From positions 44,328 to 108,327 of the forward strand of contig NZ_VDUZ01000033.1 in assembly GCF_008039615.1 (NCBI RefSeq): a stretch of 64,000 nt of DNA, read 5' to 3'. Position 1 is the first letter of the stretch. Each line of letters begins with the position of its first letter. This stretch comes from Vineibacter terrae. GTDB taxonomy: Bacteria > Pseudomonadota > Alphaproteobacteria > Reyranellales > Reyranellaceae. The notes under the pieces are model-generated. The model did no database searches, was not told the origin of the DNA, and was given only the letters and a program-made list of their open reading frames with translations. Below, piece after piece: positions 46,386 through 55,521 of the stretch. The translations under genes and the position numbers were made by a program.

Positions 46386-47606
46386 CTAGCCGCCGGGCAG
46401 CGGCGCCGGGAGCAACAAGGTTGTCGTGAATCCCGGCACCGGCGGCGTCATCCAGCGCCGCGCCCGCCCGCGGCCATAGGATTGCACCTTGCCGGCCGCC
46501 GCCAGGGAGTCGAGCGCCCGTTGCGCGGTGCGCTGGCTGGCGCCGAGCGCCAGGGCCAGGGCCGAGCTCGACCATGCCTCGCCGTCGGCGAGGAAGGCGA
46601 GCACCGCCGCATGCTCGTCCTCGACCGGGCGCGCCAGCACGACGACCTCGCGCGCCCGGCGCGGCACCAGCGCGAAGCCGCGTTTCGTCGCGGTGATGCC
46701 GGCCAGGGACCGCAGCGCCCGGCGCAGGCGCCCGATCTCGACCCGCAGCCGCGCGCGATGCGATTCATCGGCCTGCCTGGCGCCGAAAGCGCGCGCGACG
46801 AGGGCGTCCCGCGACACGTCCGCGGGCCACGCCTCGCCCAGCGTGCGCGCGAGGACGAACAGCACCGGACGCCGCGCGAGCGGGATCACCGTCAGCGCGC
46901 TGCGCACGGCATGGCGGCATGCGTCCACGACCAGCACATCCGACGCCAGCAGCGCTTCGACCTCCTCGAGCAGGAGGGGCCGTTCCGCGCCCCGTGCCAG
47001 CAGCCGCGCCGCAGGCGTGCCCAGCACGCGCGCGGCGCTTTCCACCTCCGCCGTCAGCGCCGGGATGCCGGCATCGCGCGCGGCGCGCGCGGCGCCGGCA
47101 AGCGCGGCTTGGGCTGCGTCCGTGCGCAGCCGGCGGATCGCGATTCCCGCCACCATCAGCGCGTGTGTGGCCCGGGACGCGGGCGGAAGCGGCGCCGGGT
47201 CGACCCCGGCCAGCAGGCGCTCGGCCTCGTCGAGGTGTCCGATCAGCAGCAGGCGCCTGGCTTCGAGATGCCGCGCATGCGCTGCGTTCACGTGATCGCC
47301 GTGCTGCTCCAGCGTCGTGCGCGCCGCGTCCAGGGCTTTCGCCGGCCAGCCCAGGTCGCGCGAGACGAACGCGATCTCGGCCTCGGCGACGATGCACCGT
47401 GCCCGGGCCACGGCCTCGTTGGGCCCGAAGGCGCGGGCGGCGCGACGCACCAGGTCGCGGGCACGCTCGAGGTCGCCGAGCTGCGCCATCGCGATGCCGC
47501 GCAGCGCCAGCGCCGGCGCGTCGTTGCGCAGGGCGACCCGGTTCAGGGCCCCGAGCGGATCACCGGCGGCGAGCGCGCGCGCCGCGGCCGTGATCAGCGA
47601 GTCCAT
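46386..47606 (-). CDS. helix-rich regulator with C-terminal winged helix
   Basis: A 406-residue protein. The first ~220 residues are Ala/Arg-rich helices with TPR-like repeats (LALRGIAMAQLGDLERARDL, ARHLEARRLLLIGHLDEAER). Near 270-310 a response-regulator-like segment has ARLRVEIGRLRRALRSLAGI. The C-terminal winged helix (about 340-390) has SSSALALALGASQRTAQRAL and DSLAAAGKVQSYGRGRARRW. I take it as a transcriptional regulator that may sense through the TPR part. ATG at 47606. It is divergent from the second DUF899 gene, with 80 bp between, and precedes the beta-propeller gene. Its target is probably DUF899, by inference. Confidence 0.75.
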   Translation of the reverse strand: MDSLITAAARALAAGDPLGALNRVALRNDAPALALRGIAMAQLGDLERARDLVRRAARAFGPNEAVARARCIVAEAEIAFVSRDLGWPAKALDAARTTLEQHGDHVNAAHARHLEARRLLLIGHLDEAERLLAGVDPAPLPPASRATHALMVAGIAIRRLRTDAAQAALAGAARAARDAGIPALTAEVESAARVLGTPAARLLARGAERPLLLEEVEALLASDVLVVDACRHAVRSALTVIPLARRPVLFVLARTLGEAWPADVSRDALVARAFGARQADESHRARLRVEIGRLRRALRSLAGITATKRGFALVPRRAREVVVLARPVEDEHAAVLAFLADGEAWSSSALALALGASQRTAQRALDSLAAAGKVQSYGRGRARRWMTPPVPGFTTTLLLPAPLPGG

Positions 47607-47616
47607 CGAAATCCCG

Positions 47617-47633
47617 ACACACTTGTCACTCCC
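47617..47633 (+). promoter_or_regulatory. TTGTCACTC box upstream of second DUF899 gene, copy 3
   Basis: ACACACTTGTCACTCCC lies 54 bp before the DUF899 ATG at 47687 and 11 bp before the divergent regulator start. It is an almost exact match to the box at 24967. A regulator or sigma factor binding here could control both directions. Confidence 0.5.
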
Positions 47634-47686
47634 ATGCTCCTGCCATCCGGCACCAAATGTATCGCGTGATGCACAGGAGGTTGAAG

Positions 47687-48415
47687 ATGTCCAATCAGGT
47701 CGTTTCGCGTGAGGAATGGCTGGCCGCCCGCAAGGCTCTCCTGGCCAAGGAGAGGGCCATGACCCACGCGCTCGATGCGCTGCGCGCCGAGCGCCGGCAG
47801 CTGCCATGGGTCAAGGTCGAGAAGCCCTATATGCTCGAAGGACCTGGCGGCAGGTGCACGCTGCTGGATCTGTTCGGGGACCGCAGCCAGCTCGCCGTCT
47901 ACCACTTCATGCTGGCGCCGGGATCCGACCATGTCTGCAAGGGGTGCTCCTTCATCGCCGATCATATCGACGCGGCGCGGCAGCACTTCGAGCATGCCGA
48001 CCTGGCTTTTGCCGCCATCTCGCGCGCGCCGCTGGCGCGGATCGAGCAGGTCAGGCAACGCCTCGGCTGGACCTTCCCCTGGGTGTCCTCGCACGGCACC
48101 GACTTCAATTTCGATTTCGGCGTGTCCTTCAAGAAGGAGGACATCGCCGCCGGGCGCGCCATCTACAACTACGGTACGCCGATCCAGAACAGCGAGGACA
48201 TGCACGGCACCAGCATCTTCGCCAGGAACGAGAGCGGCGACGTCTTCCATACCTACTCGACCTATCACCGCGGCGATGAGCTGCTGATGGGCGCCTTCAA
48301 CTGGCTCGACCTCGCGCCCAAGGGCCGCAACGAGGCCGACGGCGTCATGAACTGGGTGAGGCTGCACGACGAGTATGAACCGCGCCCTGACCGCAGCGGC
48401 GGCTGCTGCGGCTGA
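47687..48415 (+). CDS. DUF899 family thioredoxin-like protein, paralogue 2
   Basis: A 242-residue DUF899 protein: VVSREEWLAARKALLAKERA, LRAERRQLPWVKVEKPYMLE, LLDLFGDRSQLAVYHFMLAP, HVCKGCSFIADHIDAARQHF, FNFDFGVSF and a GDELLMGAFNWLDLAPKGRN end. The CKGC pair takes the position of thioredoxin-type cysteines; a CCG tail (SGGCCG) adds two more. It shares the layout of the paralogue at 25097 but lacks its Lys-rich start. ATG at 47687 follows AGGAGGTTGAAG. Likely regulated with the divergent winged-helix gene. Confidence 0.9.
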   Translation: MSNQVVSREEWLAARKALLAKERAMTHALDALRAERRQLPWVKVEKPYMLEGPGGRCTLLDLFGDRSQLAVYHFMLAPGSDHVCKGCSFIADHIDAARQHFEHADLAFAAISRAPLARIEQVRQRLGWTFPWVSSHGTDFNFDFGVSFKKEDIAAGRAIYNYGTPIQNSEDMHGTSIFARNESGDVFHTYSTYHRGDELLMGAFNWLDLAPKGRNEADGVMNWVRLHDEYEPRPDRSGGCCG

Positions 48416-48480
48416 CGTCCAATGGTATGGCCTCCGCGCAAGCCCATGCCGCGCGGAGGCGCCCGCGTTGCCCCACCTCC

Positions 48481-48583
48481 TGTCATCCCGAGCGTAGCGA
48501 GGATCTCCTGCGGCAAGTCGCACGGTGCGCCATTCGCAGGAGATCCCTCTCCTGAGCCTGTCGAAGGGGCGCTCGGGATGACA
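48481..48583. repeat. dispersed palindromic repeat, copy 5, with inserted second repeat
   Basis: TGTCATCCCGAGCGTAGCGA and GCTCGGGATGACA form the outer arms, as in the other copies, but the right arm is interrupted by CTCCTGAGCCTGTCGAAGGG (48549-48568), which resembles another dispersed family (CTTCGACAGGCTCAGG). It is a chimera of two repeats. Confidence 0.75.
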
Positions 48584-48597
48584 GCAAGGCACGTGCT

Positions 48598-49419
48598 CTA
48601 GCGTGGCGGCTTCTCGGGCGTGCGCGGGAACGAGCCGCCATGCTCCGGCCATTCCCAGACGTCGCGGTCGGGAGCATCGACATCGACGCCCTGGGCGCGC
48701 AGGGCGGCGCGATAGTCCTCGGCATTGTCGTTCGGCTTGTAGCCGAGCGTCGCCCAGTTGGGGTCGACGGTCTTGAGGCGCGTGTTGTTGGAGTAGCCGT
48801 TGACCACCATGCAGCCGGGATCGGGGTGGCGCAGCGCGACATCGACCAGCTGCACCGCGTCCGCCGGGCTCAGCCACGTGGCGAGCGAGCGCTGGTCGAT
48901 CGGCTGCGGCCGGAAGGTGCCGATGCGCAGCGACACCGACCGGATGCCGTGGCGGTCGTAGTAGTTGCGCAGCATGGTCTCGCCCCAGACCTTGAACACG
49001 CCATAGAGGCCGTCGGGCCGCGGCGGCAGCGCCGGCGACACCTTCTCGGTGATGGGATAGCAGCCGAAGGCGTGATTGCTGCTGGCGAAGATGATGCGCT
49101 CGACGCCGGCAAGCCGGGCTGCCTCGAGCACGTCGAACAGGCCGCGCGCGTTGACGCGGAAGAGATCCTCCAGGGTGTAGCTGCCGACGATGCCGGCGAG
49201 GTGCACGACCGCGCGCACGTCGCGCATCATGCTTTCGACGGCCGGCCGGTCGGTGATGTCGGCGACGACGAACTCCTCGTTGTCGGCCAGGTCGGGCACG
49301 GGCCGGATATCCGTCAGCCGCAGATGGCGCCAGTGGTCGCGCAGGCCCCGGCGCAGCGTGCTGCCGATCGCGCCGGCGGCCCCGGTGATCAGCACGCGAT
49401 CGGTCTGGGGATTGATCAT
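48598..49419 (-). CDS. NAD-dependent epimerase/dehydrogenase, uronate dehydrogenase-like
   Basis: A 273-residue extended SDR: VLITGAAGAIGSTLRRGLRD (NAD loop), ADITDRPAVESMMRDVRAVV, HLAGIVG, IIFASSNHAFGCYPITEKVS (Ser) and the YGVFKVWGE catalytic Tyr-x3-Lys (about 137-145), with a SLRIGTFRPQPIDQRSLATW region. The pattern is that of uronate dehydrogenases, which oxidise uronic acids to lactones. ATG at 49419. The PQQ-type dehydrogenase gene ends 23 bp upstream on the same strand, so a sugar-oxidation pair is plausible. Confidence 0.82.
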   Translation of the reverse strand: MINPQTDRVLITGAAGAIGSTLRRGLRDHWRHLRLTDIRPVPDLADNEEFVVADITDRPAVESMMRDVRAVVHLAGIVGSYTLEDLFRVNARGLFDVLEAARLAGVERIIFASSNHAFGCYPITEKVSPALPPRPDGLYGVFKVWGETMLRNYYDRHGIRSVSLRIGTFRPQPIDQRSLATWLSPADAVQLVDVALRHPDPGCMVVNGYSNNTRLKTVDPNWATLGYKPNDNAEDYRAALRAQGVDVDAPDRDVWEWPEHGGSFPRTPEKPPR

Positions 49420-49442
49420 GGTGTCCTGCCGTCACGTTGGGG

Positions 49443-50750
49443 CTATGCACCCGTCACCCGCCAGATGACGTTGCCGACGTCATCGGCCATCAGCAGCGAG
49501 CGGCGGTCGTGGCCCAGCGTCACGCCGACCGGCCTGCCATACGACTCCTTCTCGTCCGCGGACAGGAAGCCCGCCAGGATGTCGCGCGGCGGTCCTGCCG
49601 GGCGGCCGTCCACGAACGGAACGAACACCAGCTTGTAGCCGCTGAGCGTGCTGCGGTTCCAGGAGCCATGCTGCCCGATCGCCATGCCGTCGGGAAAGCC
49701 GGGCAGGGTGCCCGCGGGCATCCAGCACAGCCCCAGCGACGCGGTATGGCCGCCCAGGGCGTAGTCGGGTGTGATGGCCTTGGCGACCATGGCTGGATCC
49801 TGCGGCACGCGGTCATCGACCGTCTGCCCCCAGTAGCAATAGGGCCAGCCGTAGAAGCCGCCGTCCTGCACCGAGGTGAGGTAGTCGGGGGGCGTCTCGT
49901 CACCGAGCCCGTCGCGCTCGTTGACCACGGTCCACAGGGCACCGGTGGTGGGCTCCCAGGCCAGGCCCACCGGGTTGCGCAGGCCGCCAGCGAAGATGCG
50001 GCTCTGGCTGCTGGCGAGATCGATCTCGTAGATGGCGGCGCGGCCTTCCTCCACCGTCATGCCGTTCTCGGCGATGTTGCTCAGGGAGCCGACACCGGCA
50101 TAGAGCTTCTGGCCGTCGCGGCTGGCCAGCAGGCTGCGCGTCCAATGCCCGGCCGGCTTGAATGCGACGATCTCGCGGCCGGGCGCGGTGATGCTGTCGG
50201 CGCCTTGCGTGTAGGGGAACGCGACCACGCCGTCGGTGTTGCCGACATAGAACGTGCCGTCCACGAGCGCCATGCCGAAGGGCTGGCTCTGGTCCTTCAG
50301 GAACACCTCGCGCGTCTCGGCGACGCCGTCGCCATCGCCGTCGCGCAGCAGCGTGATGCGGTTGGCGCTGGCGCCCATGGCATCGGCCCGCTTCATCGTG
50401 CTGATCATGGCGTAGTCGAAGACCGAGCGCGCCGGGCGGTCCAGGCTCATGGCCTCGGCGACCAGCACGTCGCCGTTGGGCAGCACCTCGATCCAGCGCG
50501 GATGGTCGAGCCCGGTCGCGAACGCGTTGACCTTGAGGCCGGGCGCCGCGACCGGCACCTGCCCGGCGCGCCATCCCCGGGCCGTCGGCATCTTCAGGGT
50601 CGGGATGCTGCCCTGCGGCCGCGCCGCCGGTATGGCCGGCGCGGCGCCCCAGGCCGGCGCGGGCGCGTCGCCGCCGGTCAGGCGCCGCATCTGCAGCGCC
50701 GCTCCGCCGATCACGGCGACGCCACGGGCGACGAGGGTCGAGAAGCTCAA
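49443..50750 (-). CDS. PQQ-type sugar (sorbosone) dehydrogenase
   Basis: A 435-residue six-bladed propeller: GLDHPRWIEVLPNGDVLVAE, ANRITLLRDGDGDGVAETRE, FLKDQSQPFGMALVDGTFYV, GGLRNPVGLAWEPTTGALWT, VNERDGLGDETPPDYLTSVQ in pieces, and GHTASLGLCWMPAG with IGQHGSWNRS. These match soluble glucose/sorbosone dehydrogenase-like proteins that use PQQ. The N-terminus has a hydrophobic segment (FSTLVARGVAVIGGAALQ) that may anchor or export it. The start is TTG at 50750 with AAGGAGAGCGGCA upstream. No PQQ synthesis genes are in the window. Confidence 0.88.
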   Translation of the reverse strand: MSFSTLVARGVAVIGGAALQMRRLTGGDAPAPAWGAAPAIPAARPQGSIPTLKMPTARGWRAGQVPVAAPGLKVNAFATGLDHPRWIEVLPNGDVLVAEAMSLDRPARSVFDYAMISTMKRADAMGASANRITLLRDGDGDGVAETREVFLKDQSQPFGMALVDGTFYVGNTDGVVAFPYTQGADSITAPGREIVAFKPAGHWTRSLLASRDGQKLYAGVGSLSNIAENGMTVEEGRAAIYEIDLASSQSRIFAGGLRNPVGLAWEPTTGALWTVVNERDGLGDETPPDYLTSVQDGGFYGWPYCYWGQTVDDRVPQDPAMVAKAITPDYALGGHTASLGLCWMPAGTLPGFPDGMAIGQHGSWNRSTLSGYKLVFVPFVDGRPAGPPRDILAGFLSADEKESYGRPVGVTLGHDRRSLLMADDVGNVIWRVTGA

Positions 50751-50766
50751 TGCCGCTCTCCTTCTT

Positions 50767-51726
50767 TCAACCGATCCGGGCGGTGCCGCTCGCCCCATCG
50801 GCGAATCGCGGCATCACATCGGCGGCGAGCAGCTCGATGGTCTCGACGTCGTTCTTGTAGGCGCTGCTGATCAGCAGCTGGACGCCGGCGTCCTGATAGC
50901 GGCCGATGAGGTCGATCACCTGTGGCACCGTGCCGGCGAAGCCGGCGTACTGGTCCGGCAGCGCCAGCCTCCGGCGCTTGGCGGCAAGCGCGGCCTCGTC
51001 GCGCGCCAGCACGAAGCCGATGATATTGGTCCTCTCGATATCATCGTAGTTGCGCTGCTCGGCCTCGCAATGGCGGCGCAGCACATCGAGCTTGTGGCGG
51101 ACCATCTCGGGGCTGCCGCCGACATTGCAGGCATCCGCCAGGCGGGCGACGGCACGCAGCGTCAGCTGCTCGCCGCCGCCGCCGATCATCACCGGCGGGT
51201 GCGGCTTCTGGATCGGCTTGGGCTCGAGGATGGCGTCCCGGGCCTGGAAATACTTGCCCTCGAACGTGGTCCGCTTCTGGGTCCACATCGCGATGATCAG
51301 CCGGACCGCTTCTTCCATCTGGCGGATGCGCACGGCCGGGCGCGGCGGAAACTCCCAGCCGTATTGCCGGTACTCCGTCTCGAACCAGCCGGCGCCGATG
51401 CCGAATGTGAGCCGCCCGCGGCTGATGAGGTCGACGCCGGCCGCGATCTTCGCGAGATGGGTGGGGTTGCGGTAGTGGACCGACGAGACCAGGGTGGCGA
51501 GGCGGATGCGCTGCGTCACCGCGGCCAGCCCCGACAGCACCGTCCAGCCCTCCACGAAAGGCTCGTCCGGCGCGCCGACATTGGCGATCTGGATGAGGTG
51601 GTCCATCACCGAGAACCAGCAGAAGCCGTGGTTCTCGGCCCATTGCGCCTTCGCCTTGACGGCTTCGAAGATCTCGGCGGGATCGCTGCCGAACAGCCAC
51701 GACGGATTATGGATGCCGAACTTCAT
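50767..51726 (-). CDS. LLM-class F420/FMN-dependent oxidoreductase
   Basis: A 319-residue luciferase-like monooxygenase: KFGIHNPSWLFGSDPAEIFE, WFSVMDHLIQIANVG, LAAVTQRIRLATLVSSVHYR, NPTHLAKIAAGVDLISRGRL, TFGIGAGWFETEYRQYGWEF, and PVMIGGGGEQLTLRAVARLA. These are the family's flavin-barrel motifs; the TIGR03560-like subgroup is often F420-linked, but cofactor and substrate are unproven here. ATG at 51726 with GCGAGGGTTCC upstream. It is 16 bp upstream of the PQQ gene start on the same strand, so the two (and the uronate dehydrogenase) may form an operon. Confidence 0.87.
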   Translation of the reverse strand: MKFGIHNPSWLFGSDPAEIFEAVKAKAQWAENHGFCWFSVMDHLIQIANVGAPDEPFVEGWTVLSGLAAVTQRIRLATLVSSVHYRNPTHLAKIAAGVDLISRGRLTFGIGAGWFETEYRQYGWEFPPRPAVRIRQMEEAVRLIIAMWTQKRTTFEGKYFQARDAILEPKPIQKPHPPVMIGGGGEQLTLRAVARLADACNVGGSPEMVRHKLDVLRRHCEAEQRNYDDIERTNIIGFVLARDEAALAAKRRRLALPDQYAGFAGTVPQVIDLIGRYQDAGVQLLISSAYKNDVETIELLAADVMPRFADGASGTARIG

Positions 51727-51897
51727 GGAACCCTCGCGGATGTTGCAGGGGCGGCGCGGCCCAGGGTGGCCCGTGCCCGGCAGCGGCGCAAGGCCGGCGC
51801 CGACACGACCCGGCGATGTCGAGGCGAGCATCACGGGAGGCGGGTCGATATATACGATCATACATGCCGACGGTCTCGTGAACGGCGTTCCGCCGCA

Positions 51898-51924
51898 AAT
51901 TTCTGCGGATCGGATGCAGAAATT
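51898..51924. promoter_or_regulatory. perfect 9-bp inverted repeat in the purT upstream region
   Basis: AATTTCTGC (51898-51906) and GCAGAAATT (51916-51924) are exact inverted copies around 9 bp. It lies in the 323-bp divergent gap between the LLM gene and purT, which has no gene; a TATATACGATCATACATG stretch near 51848-51865 is promoter-like. It may be an operator or a leader hairpin of purT. Confidence 0.4.
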
Positions 51925-52049
51925 ACCCTGCGGGCCGTGACGTCATCGCAAGCGCAGGCGCCCCGCAGGTCATGCTATTGCCTGGCCGTTCGGGCGGCCG
52001 GTGACTCGGCGCTGGCCGTGAACGCGAAGACACAGGGACCTGGGACAAG

Positions 52050-53231
52050 ATGACCGCCATCGCCAAAATCCTGCTGCTGGGCTCGGGGGAGCTGGGCCGC
52101 GAGTTCGTGATCTCCGCCAAGCGGCTGGGCGCGCATGTCGTGGCCTGCGACAGCTATGCCGGCGCGCCGGCCATGCAGGTCGCCGACGAATGCGAGGTCT
52201 TCTCGATGCTCGACGGGGCGGCGCTGGGCGCCGCCATCGACAGGCACAAGCCGGATTTCATCGTGCCCGAGGTCGAGGCGATCCGCACCGAGGTGCTGAA
52301 GGACTACGAGGATCGCGGCCAGAACGTCGTGCCGTCGGCGCGCGCCACCCTGATGACCATGAACCGCGACGCCATCCGCGATGTCGCGGCGGCCGAGCTG
52401 GGCCTGCCGACCTCGCGCTACCTCTACGCCGAGACGCTGCAGCAGATGCGCGCGGCCGTCGACGAGGTCGGCCTGCCCTGTGTCGTGAAGCCCGTGATGT
52501 CCTCGTCCGGCAAGGGCCAGAGCACGGTGCGGGCCGCCGACGCTGTCGAGGCCGCCTGGGACTACGCGGTGGCGGGCATGCGCGGCGACCGCAAGCGGGT
52601 GATCGTCGAGGCCTTCATCGATTTCGACTACGAGATCACTCTGCTCACGATCCGCACGCGCCAGGGAGTCCTTTTCTGCGATCCCATCGGGCACCGCCAG
52701 GAGCGTGGCGACTACCAGGAAAGCTGGCAGCCGGCCGCCATGTCGGCCAGGGCCATCGCCGAAGCGCAGCGCCAGGCGCGGGTGGTGGTCGACAATCTGG
52801 GCGGCTACGGCCTGTTCGGCGTCGAGTTCTTTGTGAAGGGCGAGGCGGTCATCTTCTCCGAGCTGTCGCCGCGACCGCACGACACGGGCATGGTGACGAT
52901 GATCTCGCAGAACCTGACCGAGTTCGACCTGCATGCCCGCGCCGTGCTGGGCCTGCCGATCCCGGCCATCACCCAGTATGGGCCGAGCGCGTCCGCCGTC
53001 ATCCTGGCCGACCGCGATGCGCAGGATTTCACGGTCCAGGGTCTCGGCGCGGCGCTGCAGCCGGCGTCCCCGGACGTCGACGTCGATGTCCGCATCTTCA
53101 ACAAGCCCACGACGCGGCCCTATCGCCGCATGGGAGTGGCGCTGGCGCTGGCGCGCAACGGCGACACCGATGCTGCCCGCGCCGCGGCGCGCGCGGCCGC
53201 GGCCAGGGTGACGATCGCGTATCGCGGCTGA
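52050..53231 (+). CDS. purT: formate-dependent phosphoribosylglycinamide formyltransferase
   Basis: A 393-residue ATP-grasp enzyme with the PurT pattern: [130 protein letters not shown]. It makes FGAR from GAR, formate and ATP in purine synthesis, in the cytoplasm, as an alternative to folate-dependent PurN. Full length with all ATP-grasp motifs. ATG at 52050 after CCTGGGACAAG. A MarR gene follows 40 bp downstream. Confidence 0.95.
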   Translation: MTAIAKILLLGSGELGREFVISAKRLGAHVVACDSYAGAPAMQVADECEVFSMLDGAALGAAIDRHKPDFIVPEVEAIRTEVLKDYEDRGQNVVPSARATLMTMNRDAIRDVAAAELGLPTSRYLYAETLQQMRAAVDEVGLPCVVKPVMSSSGKGQSTVRAADAVEAAWDYAVAGMRGDRKRVIVEAFIDFDYEITLLTIRTRQGVLFCDPIGHRQERGDYQESWQPAAMSARAIAEAQRQARVVVDNLGGYGLFGVEFFVKGEAVIFSELSPRPHDTGMVTMISQNLTEFDLHARAVLGLPIPAITQYGPSASAVILADRDAQDFTVQGLGAALQPASPDVDVDVRIFNKPTTRPYRRMGVALALARNGDTDAARAAARAAAARVTIAYRG

Positions 53232-53271
53232 CCGTCAAAGTTGTGCTTGGGCGTGCGGGCGCTCCTGGCGT

Positions 53272-53820
53272 ATGCATCAGGCTCGGTTCATGCGGGACGA
53301 CAGATCGATGGCGCGCAGGGCAGATGCCGTACCGGCACAGGATGTCGCCGATATCGGCATGGCGATGTGGAAGAAGGAGCGTCCGGACATCGATTGCAGC
53401 GGCAAGGCCGTCACCGGCAGGATCCTGCGGCTGGCCGAGGTGTTCATGGCGGCGATGAACACGAACATGTCCCGCTTCGACGTGCGCTACGCCCACTACG
53501 CGATCGTCGGCACGCTGCGCGCCGCCGGCAAGCCCTACTGCATGTCGCCGACGGAGCTGCAGAACACGCTGATGATCACCTCGGGCGGCGTCTCCAACCT
53601 TCTCAAGAAGGTCGAGCAGATGGGCTATATCCGCCGGCGCAGCGATCCCGGTGACGGAAGGGGCGTGATCGTGGAGCTGACGCGCGCCGGCTTCGCGCTC
53701 AGCGAGGAGACGATGCGGGCCCAGGCCGAGACCGAGCGCGGCCTCGTGGCCGCCCTGTCGCCATCGGAGCAGGTGGTGCTGGCCGGTCTCCTCAGGCGCC
53801 TCGTGCTGGCCAACGGCTAG
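53272..53820 (+). CDS. MarR-family transcriptional regulator
   Basis: A 182-residue protein (165-176 from later starts at 53290 or 53308; none has a strong RBS). The core is a MarR winged helix: FDVRYAHYAIVGTLRAAG, MSPTELQNTLMITSGGVSNL, LKKVEQMGYIRRRSDPGDGR and GVIVELTRAGFALSEE. Such regulators are dimers that release DNA on binding small ligands. An AT-rich palindrome lies between its stop and the ABC transporter operon, which it may control. It is 40 bp past purT, on the same strand. Confidence 0.87.
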   Translation: MHQARFMRDDRSMARRADAVPAQDVADIGMAMWKKERPDIDCSGKAVTGRILRLAEVFMAAMNTNMSRFDVRYAHYAIVGTLRAAGKPYCMSPTELQNTLMITSGGVSNLLKKVEQMGYIRRRSDPGDGRGVIVELTRAGFALSEETMRAQAETERGLVAALSPSEQVVLAGLLRRLVLANG

Positions 53821-53867
53821 CGGCCACGTCGCCGACACGCCTGTCATCGCGACAGGATCGCAGCGAT

Positions 53868-53887
53868 ATATCTTTCGGAAAAGATAT
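53868..53887. promoter_or_regulatory. perfect palindrome between MarR gene and ABC operon, likely operator
   Basis: ATATCTTT (53868-53875) and AAAGATAT (53880-53887) are exact inverted arms with a 4-bp centre. MarR proteins bind AT-rich palindromes of about this size. It lies 80 bp before the start of the substrate-binding protein gene. Confidence 0.55.
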
Positions 53888-53967
53888 CTTCCGCTGCACC
53901 CCGGGGGGTGATAGCGTCATCGCGCCGCGGCCGCCGGACGGCCCGGGCATATGGGGGAGCAGGCTCA

Positions 53968-55503
53968 ATGTTGCGCATCGGCATCGGCGTCATCGCGTCG
54001 GTCTTGCTGTCGGCTGCGGCCGCCCACGCCAACGAGCAGTGCCCGGTGCGCGGCGGCGAGCTCAAGATCCCCTTCGCGATCGACCCCGGCGACCTCACGC
54101 CGGGGAAGAAGGCGCAGTTCCCGCCCAGCCAGATCTTCGACCAGATCTACGACACGCTGCTGACGCGCGACAGCACCGGCCTCAAGCCCGGCCTGGCGAG
54201 CAGCTACACCGTGGCGCCCGACAACCTGTCGATCACCTTCGCGCTGCGCCAGGGCGTGATGTTCCATCATGGCCGTGAGTTCGAGGCCAAGGACGTCGTC
54301 TACACGCTGGAGCGGCTGCTCGATCCGGCGTTCAACTCGCCGTGGGCGGCCCAGCTGAAGTCGGTCGACAAGGTCGAGGCGGTCGACAAGCACACGGTGC
54401 GGATCGCGCTCAAGGAGCCGTTCGCGCCGATCCTGAGCATCCTGGCCACGGCCTGGTACACGGCCATCGTGCCCTACGATTTCGCGCCGGCCAACAATGC
54501 CAACGAGAAGGCATCGGGCACCGGCCCGTTCATGCTGGTCGAGTATGTGCCCAACGACCACGTCACCCTGAAGGCGAACCCGAATTACTGGGAGAAGGGC
54601 TTCCCGTGCCTCGACACGGTGCGCTACATCATCATGCCGGAGCAGCAGGCGCAGATCTCGGCCTTCCGCCAGGGCACGGCGGACCTGGTCGCGCTCACCG
54701 ACCCGAAGTTCATCCCGATCCTCAAGAACGCGCCGGGCAGCCGGCTGATCGAGCCGGCAGGGGCGGTCAACGAATCCGGCCTGGGGATCAACACCGCCGA
54801 AGGGCCGACGAAGGATGTGCGCGTGCGCCGCGCGCTGAGCCTGGCGACCAACCGCAAGGCCGTGATCGACACCGTGCTGTTCGGCTACGGCGAGGTGGGC
54901 ACCAAGATATCGTGCGGCAAGGCGCCCTACGGCTGGTGCGAGGGCAAGGACCCGCCACTGCCGTACTACGAGCACAACCCGCAGGAGGCTAAGAAGCTGC
55001 TGGCCGAGGCCGGCTACCCCAAGGGCCTTGACCTCACCATGCAGGTCAGCCTGCCGCTGGACGTGCAGACGGCCGAGATCCTGGCCGAGCAGTGGAAGGC
55101 GGCCGGCATCAACCTGAAGATCGAGCAGAACGCCGACTTCAACAAGCACCTCGACAACTTCATCAACGTGCGCCACCAGCTGTCGATCGTGTCGCTGGTC
55201 TGGCAGCCGGACCCGCATGTCGACGTCTACCCGATCTATTACTCGACGTCGAAGATCAACCTGGGCAAGTTCGCCGACCCCAAGCTCGATGCCCTGCTCG
55301 ACGCCGGCAAGACCGAGCTCGACGTCACCAAGCGGATCAAGATCTACAAGGACATCCAGAGGCTGGTCGCGGACCAGGCCTACATGCTCTATCCCTACAC
55401 CAAGCCGGTGAGCTGGCAGTACGTGAAGGATTACGTGAAGAACTACAAGACGACGGCGACGGGCTCGTTCTCGCCCATCCGCTACGTCTACATCCAGAAG
55501 TAG
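53968..55503 (+). CDS. peptide/nickel-type ABC transporter substrate-binding protein
   Basis: A 511-residue cluster C (family 5) binding protein: signal peptide MLRIGIGVIASVLLSAAAAH, then IFDQIYDTLLTRDSTGLKPG, LASSYTVAPDNLSITFALRQ, GVMFHHGREFEAKDVVYTLE, NEKASGTGPFMLVEYVPND and SLATNRKAVIDTVLFGYGEV. It captures a peptide-like or other polar solute in the periplasm. ATG at 53968 with GGGGGAGCAGGCTCA upstream. It opens an operon with two permeases, a nitrilase-family enzyme, a deacetylase and two ATPases. Confidence 0.93.
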   Translation: MLRIGIGVIASVLLSAAAAHANEQCPVRGGELKIPFAIDPGDLTPGKKAQFPPSQIFDQIYDTLLTRDSTGLKPGLASSYTVAPDNLSITFALRQGVMFHHGREFEAKDVVYTLERLLDPAFNSPWAAQLKSVDKVEAVDKHTVRIALKEPFAPILSILATAWYTAIVPYDFAPANNANEKASGTGPFMLVEYVPNDHVTLKANPNYWEKGFPCLDTVRYIIMPEQQAQISAFRQGTADLVALTDPKFIPILKNAPGSRLIEPAGAVNESGLGINTAEGPTKDVRVRRALSLATNRKAVIDTVLFGYGEVGTKISCGKAPYGWCEGKDPPLPYYEHNPQEAKKLLAEAGYPKGLDLTMQVSLPLDVQTAEILAEQWKAAGINLKIEQNADFNKHLDNFINVRHQLSIVSLVWQPDPHVDVYPIYYSTSKINLGKFADPKLDALLDAGKTELDVTKRIKIYKDIQRLVADQAYMLYPYTKPVSWQYVKDYVKNYKTTATGSFSPIRYVYIQK

Positions 55504-55521
55504 GGCGGCGCCGCCAGCACG

